Part shown: one piece after another, positions 9,398 through 21,946 of the stretch
How positions within the stretch are numbered: the first letter of the stretch is position 1
Layout: every line of letters begins with the position of its first letter
Origin: Acanthamoeba sp. SK_2022b
Lineage: Eukaryota; Discosea; Longamoebia; Acanthamoebidae
Reading direction: 5' to 3'
DNA length: 64,000 nt
Assembly (NCBI GenBank): GCA_027943245.1
Contig: JANDJZ010001750.1
Span: 62,001-126,000 of the forward strand
Made by a program: the position numbers and the translations under genes
Notes under the pieces: generated by a model
Seen by the model: the letters and a program-made list of their open reading frames with translations, nothing else
Databases searched by the model: none
Told to the model about the DNA's origin: nothing

Positions 9398-11017
9398 ATG
9401 CGCGTTAAAGGTATAACCCCTCAGGATCTGGCCGCTTACGGCATTCACGACGTTAGCGAAATCGTTCACAACCCGAGCTATGAACTGCTGTTTAAGGAAG
9501 AAACAGACCCATCTCTGGAAGGTTTTGAGCGTGGGGTAGTCACCAAGCTGGGTGCCGTCTCCGTCGATACCGGCATCTTCACCGGCCGCTCGCCGAAAGA
9601 CAAATACATCGTCCGCGACGACATCACCCGCGATACCGTGTGGTGGGCCGATCAGGGCAAAGGCAAAAACGACAACAAACCCCTCAGCCCGGAAGTGTGG
9701 GCCGATCTGAAACACCTGGTCACCGAACAACTGTCCGGCAAACGCCTGTTCGTGGTGGATACCTTCTGCGGCGCCAACGCCGACTCGCGCCTGAAAGTGC
9801 GCTTCATCACCGAGGTGGCCTGGCAGGCGCACTTCGTGAAAAACATGTTCATCCGCCCGAGCGATGAAGAACTGGCTGACTTCGAGCCGGACTTCGTGGT
9901 GATGAACGGCGCCAAATGCACCAACCCGAACTGGCAGCAGCAAGGCCTGAACTCGGAGAACTTCGTCGCCTTCAACCTGACCGAGCGCATGCAGTTGATC
10001 GGGGGCACCTGGTACGGCGGCGAAATGAAGAAAGGCATGTTCTCGATGATGAACTACCTGCTGCCTCTGAAAGGCATCGCCTCGATGCACTGCTCGGCCA
10101 ACGTGGGCGAGAAAGGCGACGTGGCGGTGTTCTTCGGCCTGTCCGGTACCGGCAAGACCACCCTCTCCACCGATCCGAAGCGTCAGCTGATCGGCGATGA
10201 CGAGCACGGCTGGGACGACGACGGTGTGTTCAACTTCGAAGGCGGCTGCTACGCCAAGACCATCAAGCTGTCTGAAGAAGCCGAGCCGGACATCTATCAC
10301 GCCATCAAACGCGACGCGCTGCTGGAAAACGTTACCGTGCTGGCCGACGGCAGCATCGACTTCAACGACGGTTCGAAAACCGAGAACACCCGCGTTTCTT
10401 ACCCGATCTACCATATCCAGAACATCGTCAAGCCGGTGTCCAAGGCGGGTCACGCCACCAAGGTGATCTTCCTGACCGCCGATGCCTTCGGCGTGCTGCC
10501 GCCGGTATCGCGTCTGACCGCCAACCAGACTCAGTACCACTTCCTGTCCGGCTTCACCGCCAAGCTGGCCGGCACCGAGCGCGGCGTAACCGAACCGACG
10601 CCAACCTTTTCCGCCTGCTTCGGCGCCGCATTCCTGTCGCTGCACCCGACGCAGTACGCCGAAGTGCTGGTGAAACGCATGCAGGCCGCCGGCGCCCAGG
10701 CTTACCTGGTCAACACCGGCTGGAACGGTACCGGCAAGCGCATCTCGATCAAAGATACGCGCGGCATCATTGACGCCATCCTGAGCGGTGAAATCGACAA
10801 GGCGGAAACCGTTACCCTGCCGATCTTCGATCTGGCGATGCCGACCGCGCTGCCGGGCGTGAACCCGGAGATCCTCGATCCGCGCAATACCTATGCCAGC
10901 CTCGAGCAGTGGCAGGAAAAAGCGCAGGATCTGGCCGAACGCTTCATCACCAACTTCGATAAATACACCGACACGCCTGCGGGCGCCGCGCTGGTCAGCG
11001 CCGGCCCTAAGCTGTAA
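9398..11017 (+). CDS. pckA: Phosphoenolpyruvate carboxykinase (ATP)
   Basis: The 539-residue enzyme decarboxylates and phosphorylates oxaloacetate to phosphoenolpyruvate using ATP, the first committed step of gluconeogenesis. The kinase-type P-loop is G247-L-S-G-T-G-K253-T-T, followed by the metal-binding [10 protein letters not shown] stretch. The N-terminal [12 protein letters not shown] is the substrate-binding signature. A good AAGGAG precedes the ATG. A terminator follows. It lies next to the divergent envZ-ompR in E. coli; here a toxin-antitoxin pair separates them. Confidence 0.98.
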   Translation: MRVKGITPQDLAAYGIHDVSEIVHNPSYELLFKEETDPSLEGFERGVVTKLGAVSVDTGIFTGRSPKDKYIVRDDITRDTVWWADQGKGKNDNKPLSPEVWADLKHLVTEQLSGKRLFVVDTFCGANADSRLKVRFITEVAWQAHFVKNMFIRPSDEELADFEPDFVVMNGAKCTNPNWQQQGLNSENFVAFNLTERMQLIGGTWYGGEMKKGMFSMMNYLLPLKGIASMHCSANVGEKGDVAVFFGLSGTGKTTLSTDPKRQLIGDDEHGWDDDGVFNFEGGCYAKTIKLSEEAEPDIYHAIKRDALLENVTVLADGSIDFNDGSKTENTRVSYPIYHIQNIVKPVSKAGHATKVIFLTADAFGVLPPVSRLTANQTQYHFLSGFTAKLAGTERGVTEPTPTFSACFGAAFLSLHPTQYAEVLVKRMQAAGAQAYLVNTGWNGTGKRISIKDTRGIIDAILSGEIDKAETVTLPIFDLAMPTALPGVNPEILDPRNTYASLEQWQEKAQDLAERFITNFDKYTDTPAGAALVSAGPKL

Positions 11018-11041
11018 TTCGGTAGCGTTACCTCTTCAGCT

Positions 11042-11069
11042 AAGGCGCGGATCCCGCGCCTTTTTTTAT
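11042..11069 (+). terminator. Rho-independent terminator of pckA
   Basis: GGCGCGG and CCGCGCC pair across a 3-base loop and are followed by seven T residues, 25 bases past the pckA stop. Confidence 0.92.
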
Positions 11070-11143
11070 TTTCAGCGATTGCTTTTTAACCAGCAAGGCG
11101 AGAAAATAAGTCAATGCAATCATTGATAGCAAAGGAGGTTTCA

Positions 11144-11404
11144 ATGGCTACTATCACCGTCAGAAATCTGGACGACGAAATCAAAGAGCTGCTGCGTATT
11201 TCAGCGGCGAAAAACGGCCATTCTATGGAAGAGGAAGCGCGCATGATCCTGAAACAGGCGCTGGTGAAAAAACCGCCGCGCTATGGGTTAGGAACACGCA
11301 TGCATCAGTACTTCGCCGAATTCGGCGGCGTTGAGTTGGAGATCCCCCCACGTGATGAAGCCCCTCATCGTATTGTCAACTTTGATGAAGACGATGAAAA
11401 ATGA
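11144..11404 (+). CDS. Antitoxin of a FitAB/VapBC-like module (ribbon-helix-helix)
   Basis: The 86-residue protein opens MATITVRNLDDEIKELLRI and continues with HSMEEEARMILKQAL, the FitA/StbC-type Arc/MetJ-fold DNA-binding domain. The acidic C-terminal half (residues 50-86) is the usual toxin-neutralising part. The start at 11144 is set by a near-perfect AAAGGAGG six bases upstream; an ATG at 11114 lacks one. Its stop overlaps the toxin start by four bases (ATGA). Such antitoxins with bound toxin usually repress their own promoter. The pair sits alone between the pckA terminator and envZ, absent from the E. coli arrangement. Confidence 0.9.
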   Translation: MATITVRNLDDEIKELLRISAAKNGHSMEEEARMILKQALVKKPPRYGLGTRMHQYFAEFGGVELEIPPRDEAPHRIVNFDEDDEK

Positions 11405-11880
11405 TTGTGCTGGATACCAACGTCGTTTCGGAATTGCTGCGGCCGGCGCCTCACTACAATGTATTGCGCTGGTTAGATGAGCAGGATACGTATCGGTTCT
11501 ATTTGAGCGCCATCGTGGTTGCGGAGCTGTATACGGGCATCGCCTGCATGCCTCACGGCAAGAAACAGCTCGAACTGCAAACTAACCTCGGCGACATGCT
11601 GCAGGAAGAGTTTTCAGACAGAATCTTACCCTTTGACGTCGGCTGTGCGATGCAGCATGCGGAATTAATGGGCGCCAATCGCCGCCGAGGCATTGGCGTC
11701 AGCATGCCGGATACCCAAATCGCCGCCACCTGCCTGCATTACGGTGCCGCCCTGGCCACCCGCAACACCAAAGACTTCCTCCACTGCGGCATCGAGTTAA
11801 TCGATCCGTGGCAGGCGCCGACCGGCCGTCGGTTGCATGAGGATGCGGCGGAATACTACGTGATGAGCAGGAAGTCCTGA
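11401..11880 (+). CDS. PIN-domain endoribonuclease toxin (VapC/FitB-like)
   Basis: The 159-residue PIN-domain protein has the acidic residues expected for metal-dependent RNA cleavage: D5 in LDTNVVSELL, E42 in VVAELYTG, D104 in MPDTQIAA and D125 in TRNTKDF. It is translationally coupled to the antitoxin. Length and motifs fit the FitB/VapC group; the RNA target cannot be told from sequence. The frame is complete with no missing catalytic residue, so the module is probably functional. Confidence 0.9.
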   Translation: MIVLDTNVVSELLRPAPHYNVLRWLDEQDTYRFYLSAIVVAELYTGIACMPHGKKQLELQTNLGDMLQEEFSDRILPFDVGCAMQHAELMGANRRRGIGVSMPDTQIAATCLHYGAALATRNTKDFLHCGIELIDPWQAPTGRRLHEDAAEYYVMSRKS

Positions 11881-11882
11881 CG

Positions 11883-11902
11883 GGGCCGCAGCAACGCGGC
11901 CC
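11883..11902. terminator. Hairpin between the toxin gene and convergent envZ
   Basis: GGGCCGC and GCGGCCC form a perfect 7-bp stem with a 6-base loop, between the two stop codons. No T-run on either side, so termination strength is uncertain. Confidence 0.5.
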
Positions 11903-11914
11903 GCGCCAAGAGCG

Positions 11915-14001
<2,087 letters not shown>

Positions 14002-14258
14002 GGTATTACTCCCAAAGGCTTTATTGCCTGACTCGAATATTGTTAGAAAACCTTGCCATTTGAGACAGCGTTTAATGGTATGTATTCTAGACGAAATTGT
14101 TACAAAGCTTATTCTTTTCCCCATTTATCAACAATTTTCATCGAATGTCGACGGGGCTTCGTCAAAATTTCGCCCTTTATCGGCGCAATGTGGGGCAGCG
14201 GCCCAATTTTACGCAATTTCGCCACCGGCAAACCGCACGGTGGCGTTTTGACGGCGAG

Positions 14259-14564
14259 TCAGGAAGTCTGCAGGAAACGCGCCAGCTGCCGGCGCAGCTG
14301 CCGGTTCTCTTGCTGCAGCGCATCAACCCGGTCGAGCAGCGTCAGCGCCATGGCGATCCCCGGCCAATCCAGATCCAGTTCGGCCCGCAGCCTGCGCGCA
14401 CGCTGCAGATGGCTCAGCGCCGGGTAATCGAACTCCCAGCTCGGCTGCGCCGGCTCCAGCGGCACGATCACGCCCAGGCCGACGATCTCGACCAACTCAT
14501 CCTCTGAAATCTCCACCCTCTGACACAGTTCCACCACGGTGAATGTGATCTCTTTTTTCATCAT
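14259..14564 (-). CDS. cbpM: Chaperone modulatory protein CbpM
   Basis: The roughly 101-residue protein has the MerR-like fold sequence EDELVEIVGLGVIVP near the N-terminus, LDLDWPGIAMALTLLD in the middle and a C-terminal leucine/glutamine coiled coil (QENRQLRRQL). CbpM binds the J domain of CbpA and inhibits its co-chaperone and DNA-binding activity. It starts five bases after the cbpA stop. The GGGAG that overlaps the end of cbpA serves as ribosome site; either of two adjacent ATGs (14564 or 14561) could be used. Confidence 0.93.
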   Translation of the reverse strand: MMKKEITFTVVELCQRVEISEDELVEIVGLGVIVPLEPAQPSWEFDYPALSHLQRARRLRAELDLDWPGIAMALTLLDRVDALQQENRQLRRQLARFLQTS

Positions 14565-14569
14565 GTGCT

Positions 14570-15532
14570 TTACTCCCATTCCGCGCGCGGGTTGAACGCC
14601 GCCTGTTCAGCCAGTTCTCGCCACAGGGCGCTGGCCTTCTCGTTCGGCTTCGGCGGCATCACCACCTTGAGAATGACATACAGATCGCCGGGCTCTTTCT
14701 TGCCCGCCAGCCCCTTGCCCTTGACCCGCAGCCGTTTGCCGCTCTGGCTGCCGGCCGGCACGGTCAGCGCGATTTTGCCGGTCAGCGTCGGCACCTCGAT
14801 GCTGGCCCCCAGCGCCGCTTCCCACGGGGCGAGCGGCGCCACGATGCTCAGGTTGTGGCCGTCAATCTCGAACAGCGGATGCGGCGCGAGGCGGATGACC
14901 AGATACAGGTCGCCGTTCTGGCCGCCGCCCACGCCGGCAACGCCCTGCCCCTTGAGGCGAATGCGCTCGCCGTCGCCCACGCCGGCCGGGATTTTCACGT
15001 TCAGCGTTTTGCTGGCTTCGCTCACCTGCCGCCCCAGCTCGTCGTACACCGGCAGCTTGTAGGAGATCTCGCGGCTTTGGCCATGCAGCGTTTCCTCGAG
15101 GAACAGCGGCACCTCCATCTCGAGATCCTGGCCGCGGAAGCCATGCCCGCCGTGCGAGTGCGAAGCGGAGCGGTGCCCGCCTGCCGCACGCCCGCCGAAC
15201 ATGCTTTCGAAGAAATCGGAGAAGTCTTGTGCGTCGGCACCGCCGCCATGCCATGAAGCGCTCTGCTGATAGCCGCCGTGCTCGCCGCGCGCCTGGCGGC
15301 CAAAGTTCGGATCGTTGCGGTGCAGCCGGATCTGATCGTACTCGGCGCGGCGCTCTTCGTCCTTCAGCACCTCATAGGCTTCGGCCAGCTCCTTGAATTT
15401 GCTCTCGGCGTCTTCTTCGGTGCTCACGTCAGGGTGATATTTACGCGCCAGCCGGCGGTAGGCCGTTTTGATGGTTTTCAGATCGGCGTTGGGCTCAACG
15501 CCCATCGTTGCGTAGTAATCTTTAAATTCCAT
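14570..15532 (-). CDS. cbpA: Curved DNA-binding protein CbpA (DnaJ-like co-chaperone)
   Basis: The 320-residue DnaJ homologue has a J domain at residues 5-70 with the HPD motif in RKYHPDVS, a Gly/His/Ser-rich linker at about 75-135, and the two C-terminal beta domains with no zinc-finger cysteines. This absence separates CbpA from DnaJ. CbpA stimulates DnaK and binds curved DNA in stationary phase. It forms a two-gene operon with cbpM. In E. coli cbpAM lies elsewhere; here it sits between ompR and greB. Confidence 0.94.
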   Translation of the reverse strand: MEFKDYYATMGVEPNADLKTIKTAYRRLARKYHPDVSTEEDAESKFKELAEAYEVLKDEERRAEYDQIRLHRNDPNFGRQARGEHGGYQQSASWHGGGADAQDFSDFFESMFGGRAAGGHRSASHSHGGHGFRGQDLEMEVPLFLEETLHGQSREISYKLPVYDELGRQVSEASKTLNVKIPAGVGDGERIRLKGQGVAGVGGGQNGDLYLVIRLAPHPLFEIDGHNLSIVAPLAPWEAALGASIEVPTLTGKIALTVPAGSQSGKRLRVKGKGLAGKKEPGDLYVILKVVMPPKPNEKASALWRELAEQAAFNPRAEWE

Positions 15533-15762
15533 GCGGTAATACCTTCAATGTGTTGGGTTGTGCGCCAAAATTCCTTGTCTCTCTCGCCAGATATCCTCCT
15601 TTCGTCACATTCCTTTTCCGCTATCGCTAAGCATACTCCCGATTGTTAAAAGCTGCGCAAACTGAATAAAAACCGTGCGACAACACGCAGGCCCCCACGC
15701 CATTTCTAAAGCCCTGCGCATTCACGTACACTGTGGCGGTGGCCCCATAAAGATAAATCACG

Positions 15763-16236
15763 ATGAGAACTCAACTGATAACCCGTGAAGGGTATGACAA
15801 GCTCAAACAAGAGCTGGATTACCTCTGGCGCGAAGAACGCCCCGAGGTGACCAAGAAAGTGACCTGGGCCGCCAGCCTGGGCGACAGAAGCGAAAACGCC
15901 GACTACCAGTACAACAAGAAGCGGCTGCGCGAAATTGACCGCCGCGTCCGCTATCTGACCAAATGCCTGGAGCAGCTGAAGATCGTCGATTACTCCCCGC
16001 AGCAGGAAGGCAAAGTGTTCTTCGGCGCCTGGGTGGAAGTAGAGAACGAAGACGGCGAGACCAAACGCTTTCGCATCGTCGGTTACGACGAGATCTTCGG
16101 CCGCAAGGATTACATCTCCATCGACGCGCCGATGGCGCGCGCCCTGCTGAAAAAAGAGGTCGGGGACATCGCCACCGTCAATACGCCGCTGGGCGAGGCG
16201 CAGTGGTACGTGAACGAGATAGACTACCCGAAGTAA
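15763..16236 (+). CDS. greB: Transcript cleavage factor GreB
   Basis: The 157-residue factor enters the RNA polymerase secondary channel and stimulates cleavage of backtracked RNA. The N-terminal coiled coil spans about residues 3-75 with the acidic tip near GDRSENADY. The C-terminal FKBP-like domain ends in [12 protein letters not shown]. The [19 protein letters not shown] stretch is typical of GreB rather than GreA. Upstream, cbpA is divergent. Confidence 0.95.
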   Translation: MRTQLITREGYDKLKQELDYLWREERPEVTKKVTWAASLGDRSENADYQYNKKRLREIDRRVRYLTKCLEQLKIVDYSPQQEGKVFFGAWVEVENEDGETKRFRIVGYDEIFGRKDYISIDAPMARALLKKEVGDIATVNTPLGEAQWYVNEIDYPK

Positions 16237-16393
16237 GCTTTCAGCTTTTTCCGAACCGCCGCCAACGCCGCCGCCTGAGCTGTTCTCCACGCCGCGGCCG
16301 CGCGGCGGCGGCCCGCTCCGCTGGCATTTTCCGCGATCAATCCGTATAACTGTCCCCTGTTTATTCACCGTTCTCAATACAGATACCAGACCT

Positions 16394-18727
16394 ATGAATG
16401 ACCCACTGAGCCGCATTATTGCAACAGAACTGCAGGCCCGGCCGGAGCAAGTCGACTCCGCCATCCGTCTGCTGGATGAAGGTAATACCGTGCCCTTTAT
16501 TGCACGCTATCGTAAGGAAGTCACCGGGGGCCTGGACGACACCCAACTGCGCCAGCTGGAAACCCGCCTGGGTTATCTGCGTGAACTGGAAGATCGTCGC
16601 CAGACCATCCTGAAGTCGATCGATGAACAGGGCAAACTGACCGAACAACTGGCGGGGGCGATCAACGCCACGCTGAGCAAGACCGAACTCGAAGACCTCT
16701 ACCTGCCGTACAAACCGAAGCGCCGCACCCGCGGCCAGATCGCCATCGAGGCCGGTCTGGAACCGCTGGCGGACGCGCTGTGGCAGGATCCGCAACAGCA
16801 GCCGGAACAGCTGGCTGAACGCTACGTCGATGCCGACAAGGGCGTGGCGGACGTCAAAGCCGCCCTCGACGGCGCGCGCTATATCCTGATGGAGCGCTTC
16901 GCCGAAGACGCCACGCTGCTGGCCAAGGTGCGCGACTACCTGTGGAAAAACGCCCATCTGGTGTCCAAAGTGGTCGAGGGCAAGGAAGAAGAAGGCGCCA
17001 AATTCCGCGACTATTTCGATCATCACGAACCGATTTCCCAGGTGCCTTCGCACCGCGCGCTGGCGATGTTCCGCGGCCGCAACGAAGGCGTGCTGCAGCT
17101 GGCGTTGAACGCCGATCCGCAGTTTGAGGAAGCGCCGCGCGAAAGCCAGGCGGAGCTGATCATCATCAATCACCTCAACCTGCGCCTGAACAACGCCCCG
17201 GCCGACGCCTGGCGCAAGGCAGTGGTCAACTGGACCTGGCGCATCAAGGTGCTGCTACACCTGGAAACCGAGCTGATGGGCACGGTGCGTGAGCGCGCGG
17301 AAGACGAAGCGATCAACGTGTTCGCCCGCAACATGCACGATCTGCTGATGGCCGCGCCGGCCGGCATGCGCGCCACCATGGGCCTCGATCCGGGCCTGCG
17401 CACCGGGGTGAAAGTCGCCGTGGTCGACGCGACCGGCAAGCTGGTCGCCACCGACACCGTCTACCCACACACCGGGCAAGCGGCCAAAGCCGCCGCCATC
17501 GTCGCGGCACTGTGTATCAAACATAACGTGGAGCTGGTGGCCATCGGCAACGGCACCGCCTCGCGTGAAACCGAGCGCTTTTATCTCGACCTGCAAAAGC
17601 AGTTCGCCGAGGTCCGAGCGCAGAAAGTGATCGTCAGCGAAGCGGGCGCATCGGTGTATTCCGCGTCCGAACTGGCGGCGCTGGAATTCCCGGATCTCGA
17701 TGTGTCGCTGCGCGGCGCGGTATCCATTGCCCGTCGCCTGCAGGATCCGCTGGCGGAGCTGGTGAAGATCGACCCGAAATCCATCGGCGTCGGCCAGTAT
17801 CAGCACGACGTCAGCCAGAGCCAGCTGGCGAAGAAGCTGGACTCGGTGGTGGAAGACTGCGTGAACGCCGTCGGCGTCGATCTGAACACCGCGTCGGTGC
17901 CGTTGCTGACCCGCGTGGCCGGCCTGACGCGCATGATGGCGCAAAATATCGTCAACTGGCGCGACGAGAACGGCCGCTTCAGCAACCGTGAACAGCTGCT
18001 GAAGGTCAGCCGCCTGGGGCCGAAAGCCTTCGAACAGTGCGCCGGCTTCCTGCGCATCAACCACGGCGACAACCCGCTGGACGCCTCCACCGTTCACCCG
18101 GAAGCCTACCCGGTGGTGCAGCGCATTCTGGCCGCCACCGAGCAGGCGCTGCAGGACCTGATGGGCAACGCTTCGGCGGTGCGCAACCTGAAAGCGGTCG
18201 ATTTCACCGACGACAAATTCGGCGTACCGACGGTCACCGATATCCTGAAAGAGCTGGAGAAACCGGGCCGCGATCCGCGCCCTGAGTTCAAAACCGCGAC
18301 CTTTGCCGAAGGGGTGGAAACCCTCAACGATCTGCAGGTGGGCATGATCCTGGAAGGGTCGGTTACCAACGTCACCAACTTCGGTGCCTTCGTGGATATC
18401 GGCGTGCATCAGGACGGCCTGGTGCACATCTCCTCGCTGGCGGACAAGTTCGTTGAAGATCCGCACACCGTAGTAAAGGCCGGCGACATCGTCAAAGTGA
18501 AGGTGATGGAAGTCGATCTGCAGCGTAAACGCATCGCGCTGAGCATGCGCCTGGATGAACAGCCGGGCGAAGGTTCACCGCGCCGCGGCGGCAACGCGCC
18601 AGCGCAGGCACGCGACAACGCCAGCCGTTCGGCGGGTGCCAACAAGGCCAAACCGCGCAACGCGGCGCCGGCCGGCAACAGCGCCATGGGCGACGCGCTG
18701 GCGGCGGCATTCGGCAAGAAACGCTAA
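16394..18727 (+). CDS. yhgF: Tex-like RNA-binding transcription accessory protein
   Basis: The 777-residue protein has the Tex domain order: an N-terminal helical region ([15 protein letters not shown] near residue 35), a YqgF/RNase-H-like core starting at [13 protein letters not shown] near residue 330, helix-hairpin-helix repeats around 490-560, and a C-terminal S1 RNA-binding domain ([21 protein letters not shown]) near 650-720. A basic low-complexity tail follows. Tex-family proteins bind RNA and affect transcription; the exact role in enterics is not settled. greB-yhgF-feo order matches E. coli. Confidence 0.96.
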   Translation: MNDPLSRIIATELQARPEQVDSAIRLLDEGNTVPFIARYRKEVTGGLDDTQLRQLETRLGYLRELEDRRQTILKSIDEQGKLTEQLAGAINATLSKTELEDLYLPYKPKRRTRGQIAIEAGLEPLADALWQDPQQQPEQLAERYVDADKGVADVKAALDGARYILMERFAEDATLLAKVRDYLWKNAHLVSKVVEGKEEEGAKFRDYFDHHEPISQVPSHRALAMFRGRNEGVLQLALNADPQFEEAPRESQAELIIINHLNLRLNNAPADAWRKAVVNWTWRIKVLLHLETELMGTVRERAEDEAINVFARNMHDLLMAAPAGMRATMGLDPGLRTGVKVAVVDATGKLVATDTVYPHTGQAAKAAAIVAALCIKHNVELVAIGNGTASRETERFYLDLQKQFAEVRAQKVIVSEAGASVYSASELAALEFPDLDVSLRGAVSIARRLQDPLAELVKIDPKSIGVGQYQHDVSQSQLAKKLDSVVEDCVNAVGVDLNTASVPLLTRVAGLTRMMAQNIVNWRDENGRFSNREQLLKVSRLGPKAFEQCAGFLRINHGDNPLDASTVHPEAYPVVQRILAATEQALQDLMGNASAVRNLKAVDFTDDKFGVPTVTDILKELEKPGRDPRPEFKTATFAEGVETLNDLQVGMILEGSVTNVTNFGAFVDIGVHQDGLVHISSLADKFVEDPHTVVKAGDIVKVKVMEVDLQRKRIALSMRLDEQPGEGSPRRGGNAPAQARDNASRSAGANKAKPRNAAPAGNSAMGDALAAAFGKKR

Positions 18728-18740
18728 GTCGGAACCGACA

Positions 18741-18763
18741 GGGCGGAGCCTGCTCCGCCCTTT
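18741..18763 (+). terminator. Terminator after yhgF
   Basis: GGGCGGAG and CTCCGCCC form a perfect stem with a 4-base loop, followed by TTT, 14 bases past the stop. Confidence 0.8.
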
Positions 18764-19333
18764 CTGATGAATAAAACCTGCGGCATTTTTTGACCCGTCT
18801 CAATAAACCGTCATCTTTTTATGTCCCGTTCCTGCGTGACCGTCCTCCCATTATTCAGGCAATAAAAATCCTCTCCGCAGCCATTTATTAACAACTTCGT
18901 TAACACGCCTGTTTCATCTCGCGAATTGTGAACGAAACACAAATGGTTACCGCTCGCATTACGCCGGAATAATGTTATTGAATTGCCTTTCGGCGGAAAT
19001 AAATAAAGGGAAAAAACCCTCGAAGTTTGCAAACGAGAAAACTCGGCTACAAATACGTAACTGATTTAACTCGTCATTCTCATTTGTTCCCGCTCGCCAG
19101 CGGTGGTAAAACGTCATTAATCCAGGCAACGCCATCAAAAACTGTCGTCGCCATAATAATTGGTTACAATACCCTTACTTTTTGTATTGAACGCGATAAT
19201 GATAATTACTATTATTTGCGCTCACTTTATTGCATGACCTTATGGATGAATACCGCCGACGGCGTGGCATTTTCGCCGGCAACGTCCAATTATCATCAGC
19301 CCGATGTTCATCGGCACCCGGAAGGTTAATCAC
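18764..19333. other. Long AT-rich leader region upstream of feoA
   Basis: About 570 bp without a recognisable gene. Short frames exist on both strands (18811-19032 minus, 19027-19329 plus), but their predicted products resemble nothing and lack ribosome sites. The base composition is clearly richer in A+T than the flanking genes. It contains the 10-bp palindrome GTTTGCAAAC at 19025-19034, several short inverted repeats and the Fur box at 19195-19213. No convincing FNR palindrome (TTGAT-N4-ATCAA) was seen. Confidence 0.6.
19195..19213 (+). promoter_or_regulatory. Fur box upstream of feoABC
   Basis: GATAATGATAATTACTATT matches the 19-bp Fur consensus GATAATGATAATCATTATC at 16 positions. It lies about 120 bases before the feoA ATG. 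Fur with ferrous iron is expected to repress feo here. Confidence 0.85.
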
Positions 19334-19558
19334 ATGCAGCTTCAACCTAAACGCACGTATAAGATTGTCGGCTTTTCCGGTGAAATTGCGCCGGCCTACC
19401 GCCAGAAACTGTTATCGCTCGGCATGCTGCCCGGCTCTTCGTTCGACGTGGTGCGCGTCGCGCCGCTGGGCGATCCGATAGAAATTAAAACTCGCCGCGT
19501 CAGCCTGGTGCTGCGCAGGAAGGATCTGGCGCTGCTGCAGCTCGACGGCCAGTCCTGA
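19334..19558 (+). CDS. feoA: Ferrous iron transport protein A
   Basis: The 75-residue SH3-like protein begins [17 protein letters not shown] and contains [20 protein letters not shown], the FeoA signature. The start at 19334 matches the family length; an in-frame ATG at 19304 would add ten residues. FeoA is a small cytoplasmic partner needed for full FeoB activity. feoB follows 72 bases downstream. Confidence 0.95.
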   Translation: MQLQPKRTYKIVGFSGEIAPAYRQKLLSLGMLPGSSFDVVRVAPLGDPIEIKTRRVSLVLRRKDLALLQLDGQS

Positions 19559-19630
19559 GCCGGCACGCCCTCCGTTTGCCGACGCGCCCTTGCGCCGGCG
19601 CTGTTCTCCTTGAAGACGACACGCTGAACT

Positions 19631-21946
19631 ATGAAAAAACTCACCATCGGCTTAATCGGTAACCCGAACTCCGGCAAAACCACGCTGTTCAACCAGCTGA
19701 CCGGCGCACGCCAACGGGTCGGCAACTGGGCGGGCGTGACGGTCGAACGCAAAGAAGGCCATTTCACGACCCCGCAGTCCGACGTGCGGCTGGTCGATTT
19801 GCCGGGCACCTATTCCCTGACCACCATTTCAGAGCAAACCTCGCTCGATGAGCAGATCGCCTGCCACTACATTTTGAGCGGCGACGCCGATCTGCTGATC
19901 AACGTGGTCGACGCCTCCAACCTGGAGCGCAACCTCTATCTGACGCTGCAGCTGCTGGAGCTGGGCATTCCCTGCATCGTGGCGCTGAACATGCTCGACA
20001 TCGCCACAAGCCAGCATATCGATATCGACGTCGCCGCGCTGTCGGCGCGCCTCGGCTGCCCGGTGGTGCCGATGGTCTCCACCCGCGCCGACGGCATCGG
20101 CGTGCTGAAACAGATGATCGACAATCACCACATCAACGAACAGCAGGCGCTGGTGAACTATCCGCCGCTGTTGCTGAAAGCGGTCGCCACGCTGAGCGAC
20201 GCCATGCCGCAAACGCTGCCGGCGGTGCAGCGCCGCTGGCTGGCATTGCAAATGCTGGAAGGCGACATCTACAGCCACCGGCTGGCCGGCCCCGCCGTCG
20301 CGCTGCTGCCTGCGGCCATTCAGGCATTGCAACAGCAGCAGCAAGAAGACCCGGCGCTGGTGATCGCCGACGCGCGCTACCAGTCTATCGCCGCCCTGTG
20401 CGACGCGGTCAGCAACTCGCAGCAGGCGATGCCCAACCGCCTGACCGAGATGCTGGATAAAGTGATCCTCAACCGCTGGCTGGGCGTGCCGATCTTCCTG
20501 CTGGTGATGTACCTGATGTTCCTGCTGGCGATCAACATCGGTGGCGCGCTGCAGCCGATCTTCGATATCGGCTCGGCGGCGATCTTCATTCAGGGCATTC
20601 AGTGGCTCGGCTACACCCTGCACTTCCCCGACTGGCTGACCGTTTTCCTGGCGCAGGGCATCGGCGGTGGTATCAACACCGTGCTGCCGCTGGTGCCACA
20701 GATCGGCATGATGTACCTGTTCCTGTCCTTCCTGGAGGATTCCGGCTACATGGCGCGCGCGGCGTTCGTGATGGACCGTCTGATGCAGGCGCTCGGGCTG
20801 CCGGGCAAATCCTTCGTGCCGCTGATCGTCGGCTTCGGCTGCAACGTGCCGTCCATCATGGGTGCCCGGACGCTGGACGCCCAGCGTGAGCGCCTGATCA
20901 CCATCATGATGGCGCCGTTCATGTCATGCGGTGCCCGTCTGGCGATCTTTGCGGTGTTCGCCGCCGCCTTCTTCGGCCAGGACGGCGCCGGGGTGGTGTT
21001 CTCGCTGTACATGCTCGGCATTGCGGTGGCGATCCTCACCGGTCTGGTGCTCAAATACACCATCATGCGTGGCGAGGCCTCGCCGTTCGTGATGGAGCTG
21101 CCGGTCTACCACGTGCCGCACCTGAAAAGCCTGCTGCTGCAAACCTGGCAGCGGCTGAAAGGCTTCGTGCTGCGCGCCGGTAAGGTGATCGTGGTGGCCA
21201 GCATGTTCATCGGCGGCCTGAACAGCTTCTCGTTCAGCGGCAAGACGGTCGACAATATCAACGACTCCGCGCTGGCCTCGGTCTCCAAGGTGTTGACGCC
21301 GCTGCTGCAGCCGATGGGCGTCCACAGCGATAACTGGCAGGCCACCGTCGGTCTGGTGACCGGTGCGATGGCGAAAGAAGTGGTGGTCGGCACGCTGAAC
21401 ACGCTGTACACCGCCGAGCACATCAACAAAGAGGCGTTCGACGCCGCCAACTTCAACCTGCTCGATGAGCTGGGCGGCGCGCTGAACGAAACCTGGGACG
21501 GCCTGAAAAACACCTTCAGCCTGAGCGTGCTCTCCAACCCAATCGAAGCCAGCAAGGGCGACGGCGAGATGGGCGTCGGCTCGATGGGCGTGATGAGCAG
21601 CAAATTCGGCTCCGGCATCTCCGCTTACAGCTACCTGATCTTCGTGCTGCTGTATGTGCCTTGCGTCTCGGTGATGGGTGCCATCGCCCGTGAATCGAGC
21701 CGCGGCTGGATGACCTTCTCTATTCTGTGGGGGCTGAACGTGGCCTACTCGCTGGCGACGCTGTTCTACCAGGTGGCCACCTTCAACCAACACCCGCAGT
21801 ACAGCCTGACGGCGATCCTGGTGGTGCTGGCGGTGAACCTGCTGGTGCTGTTCGGCCTGCGCCGGACGCGCAGCCGCGTTACGGTGCGCCTGGGCAACGC
21901 TACGCCGGCGGCCTGTTGCCAGGGCGCCAAGGGGAGCTGTCACTGA
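19631..21946 (+). CDS. feoB: Ferrous iron permease FeoB
   Basis: The 771-residue inner-membrane ferrous iron transporter has an N-terminal G-protein domain (G1 GNPNSGKTTLFNQ at about residues 9-21, G3 DLPGTYSL near 60, G4-like LNMLD near 120), a guanine-dissociation-inhibitor-like spacer, then multiple membrane helices with two Gate motifs including VGFGCNVPSIMGAR near residue 400. The C-terminus is cysteine-containing and faces the cytoplasm. Its stop overlaps the feoC start by one base (TGATG). Confidence 0.98.
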   Translation: MKKLTIGLIGNPNSGKTTLFNQLTGARQRVGNWAGVTVERKEGHFTTPQSDVRLVDLPGTYSLTTISEQTSLDEQIACHYILSGDADLLINVVDASNLERNLYLTLQLLELGIPCIVALNMLDIATSQHIDIDVAALSARLGCPVVPMVSTRADGIGVLKQMIDNHHINEQQALVNYPPLLLKAVATLSDAMPQTLPAVQRRWLALQMLEGDIYSHRLAGPAVALLPAAIQALQQQQQEDPALVIADARYQSIAALCDAVSNSQQAMPNRLTEMLDKVILNRWLGVPIFLLVMYLMFLLAINIGGALQPIFDIGSAAIFIQGIQWLGYTLHFPDWLTVFLAQGIGGGINTVLPLVPQIGMMYLFLSFLEDSGYMARAAFVMDRLMQALGLPGKSFVPLIVGFGCNVPSIMGARTLDAQRERLITIMMAPFMSCGARLAIFAVFAAAFFGQDGAGVVFSLYMLGIAVAILTGLVLKYTIMRGEASPFVMELPVYHVPHLKSLLLQTWQRLKGFVLRAGKVIVVASMFIGGLNSFSFSGKTVDNINDSALASVSKVLTPLLQPMGVHSDNWQATVGLVTGAMAKEVVVGTLNTLYTAEHINKEAFDAANFNLLDELGGALNETWDGLKNTFSLSVLSNPIEASKGDGEMGVGSMGVMSSKFGSGISAYSYLIFVLLYVPCVSVMGAIARESSRGWMTFSILWGLNVAYSLATLFYQVATFNQHPQYSLTAILVVLAVNLLVLFGLRRTRSRVTVRLGNATPAACCQGAKGSCH

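Noticed and set aside
18931..18955. CRP site near TGTGAACGAAACACA in the feo leader
   Set aside because: The two half-sites are one base too close for the TGTGA-N6-TCACA spacing, so I kept it only as an inverted repeat.
18811..19032. Small minus-strand gene in the feo leader region
   Set aside because: No ribosome site, no recognisable product, and the same DNA is better explained as regulatory.
19027..19329. 100-codon plus-strand gene just before feoA
   Set aside because: It spans the Fur box and expected feo promoter, and lacks a ribosome site. It ends right at feoA only because of reading-frame chance.
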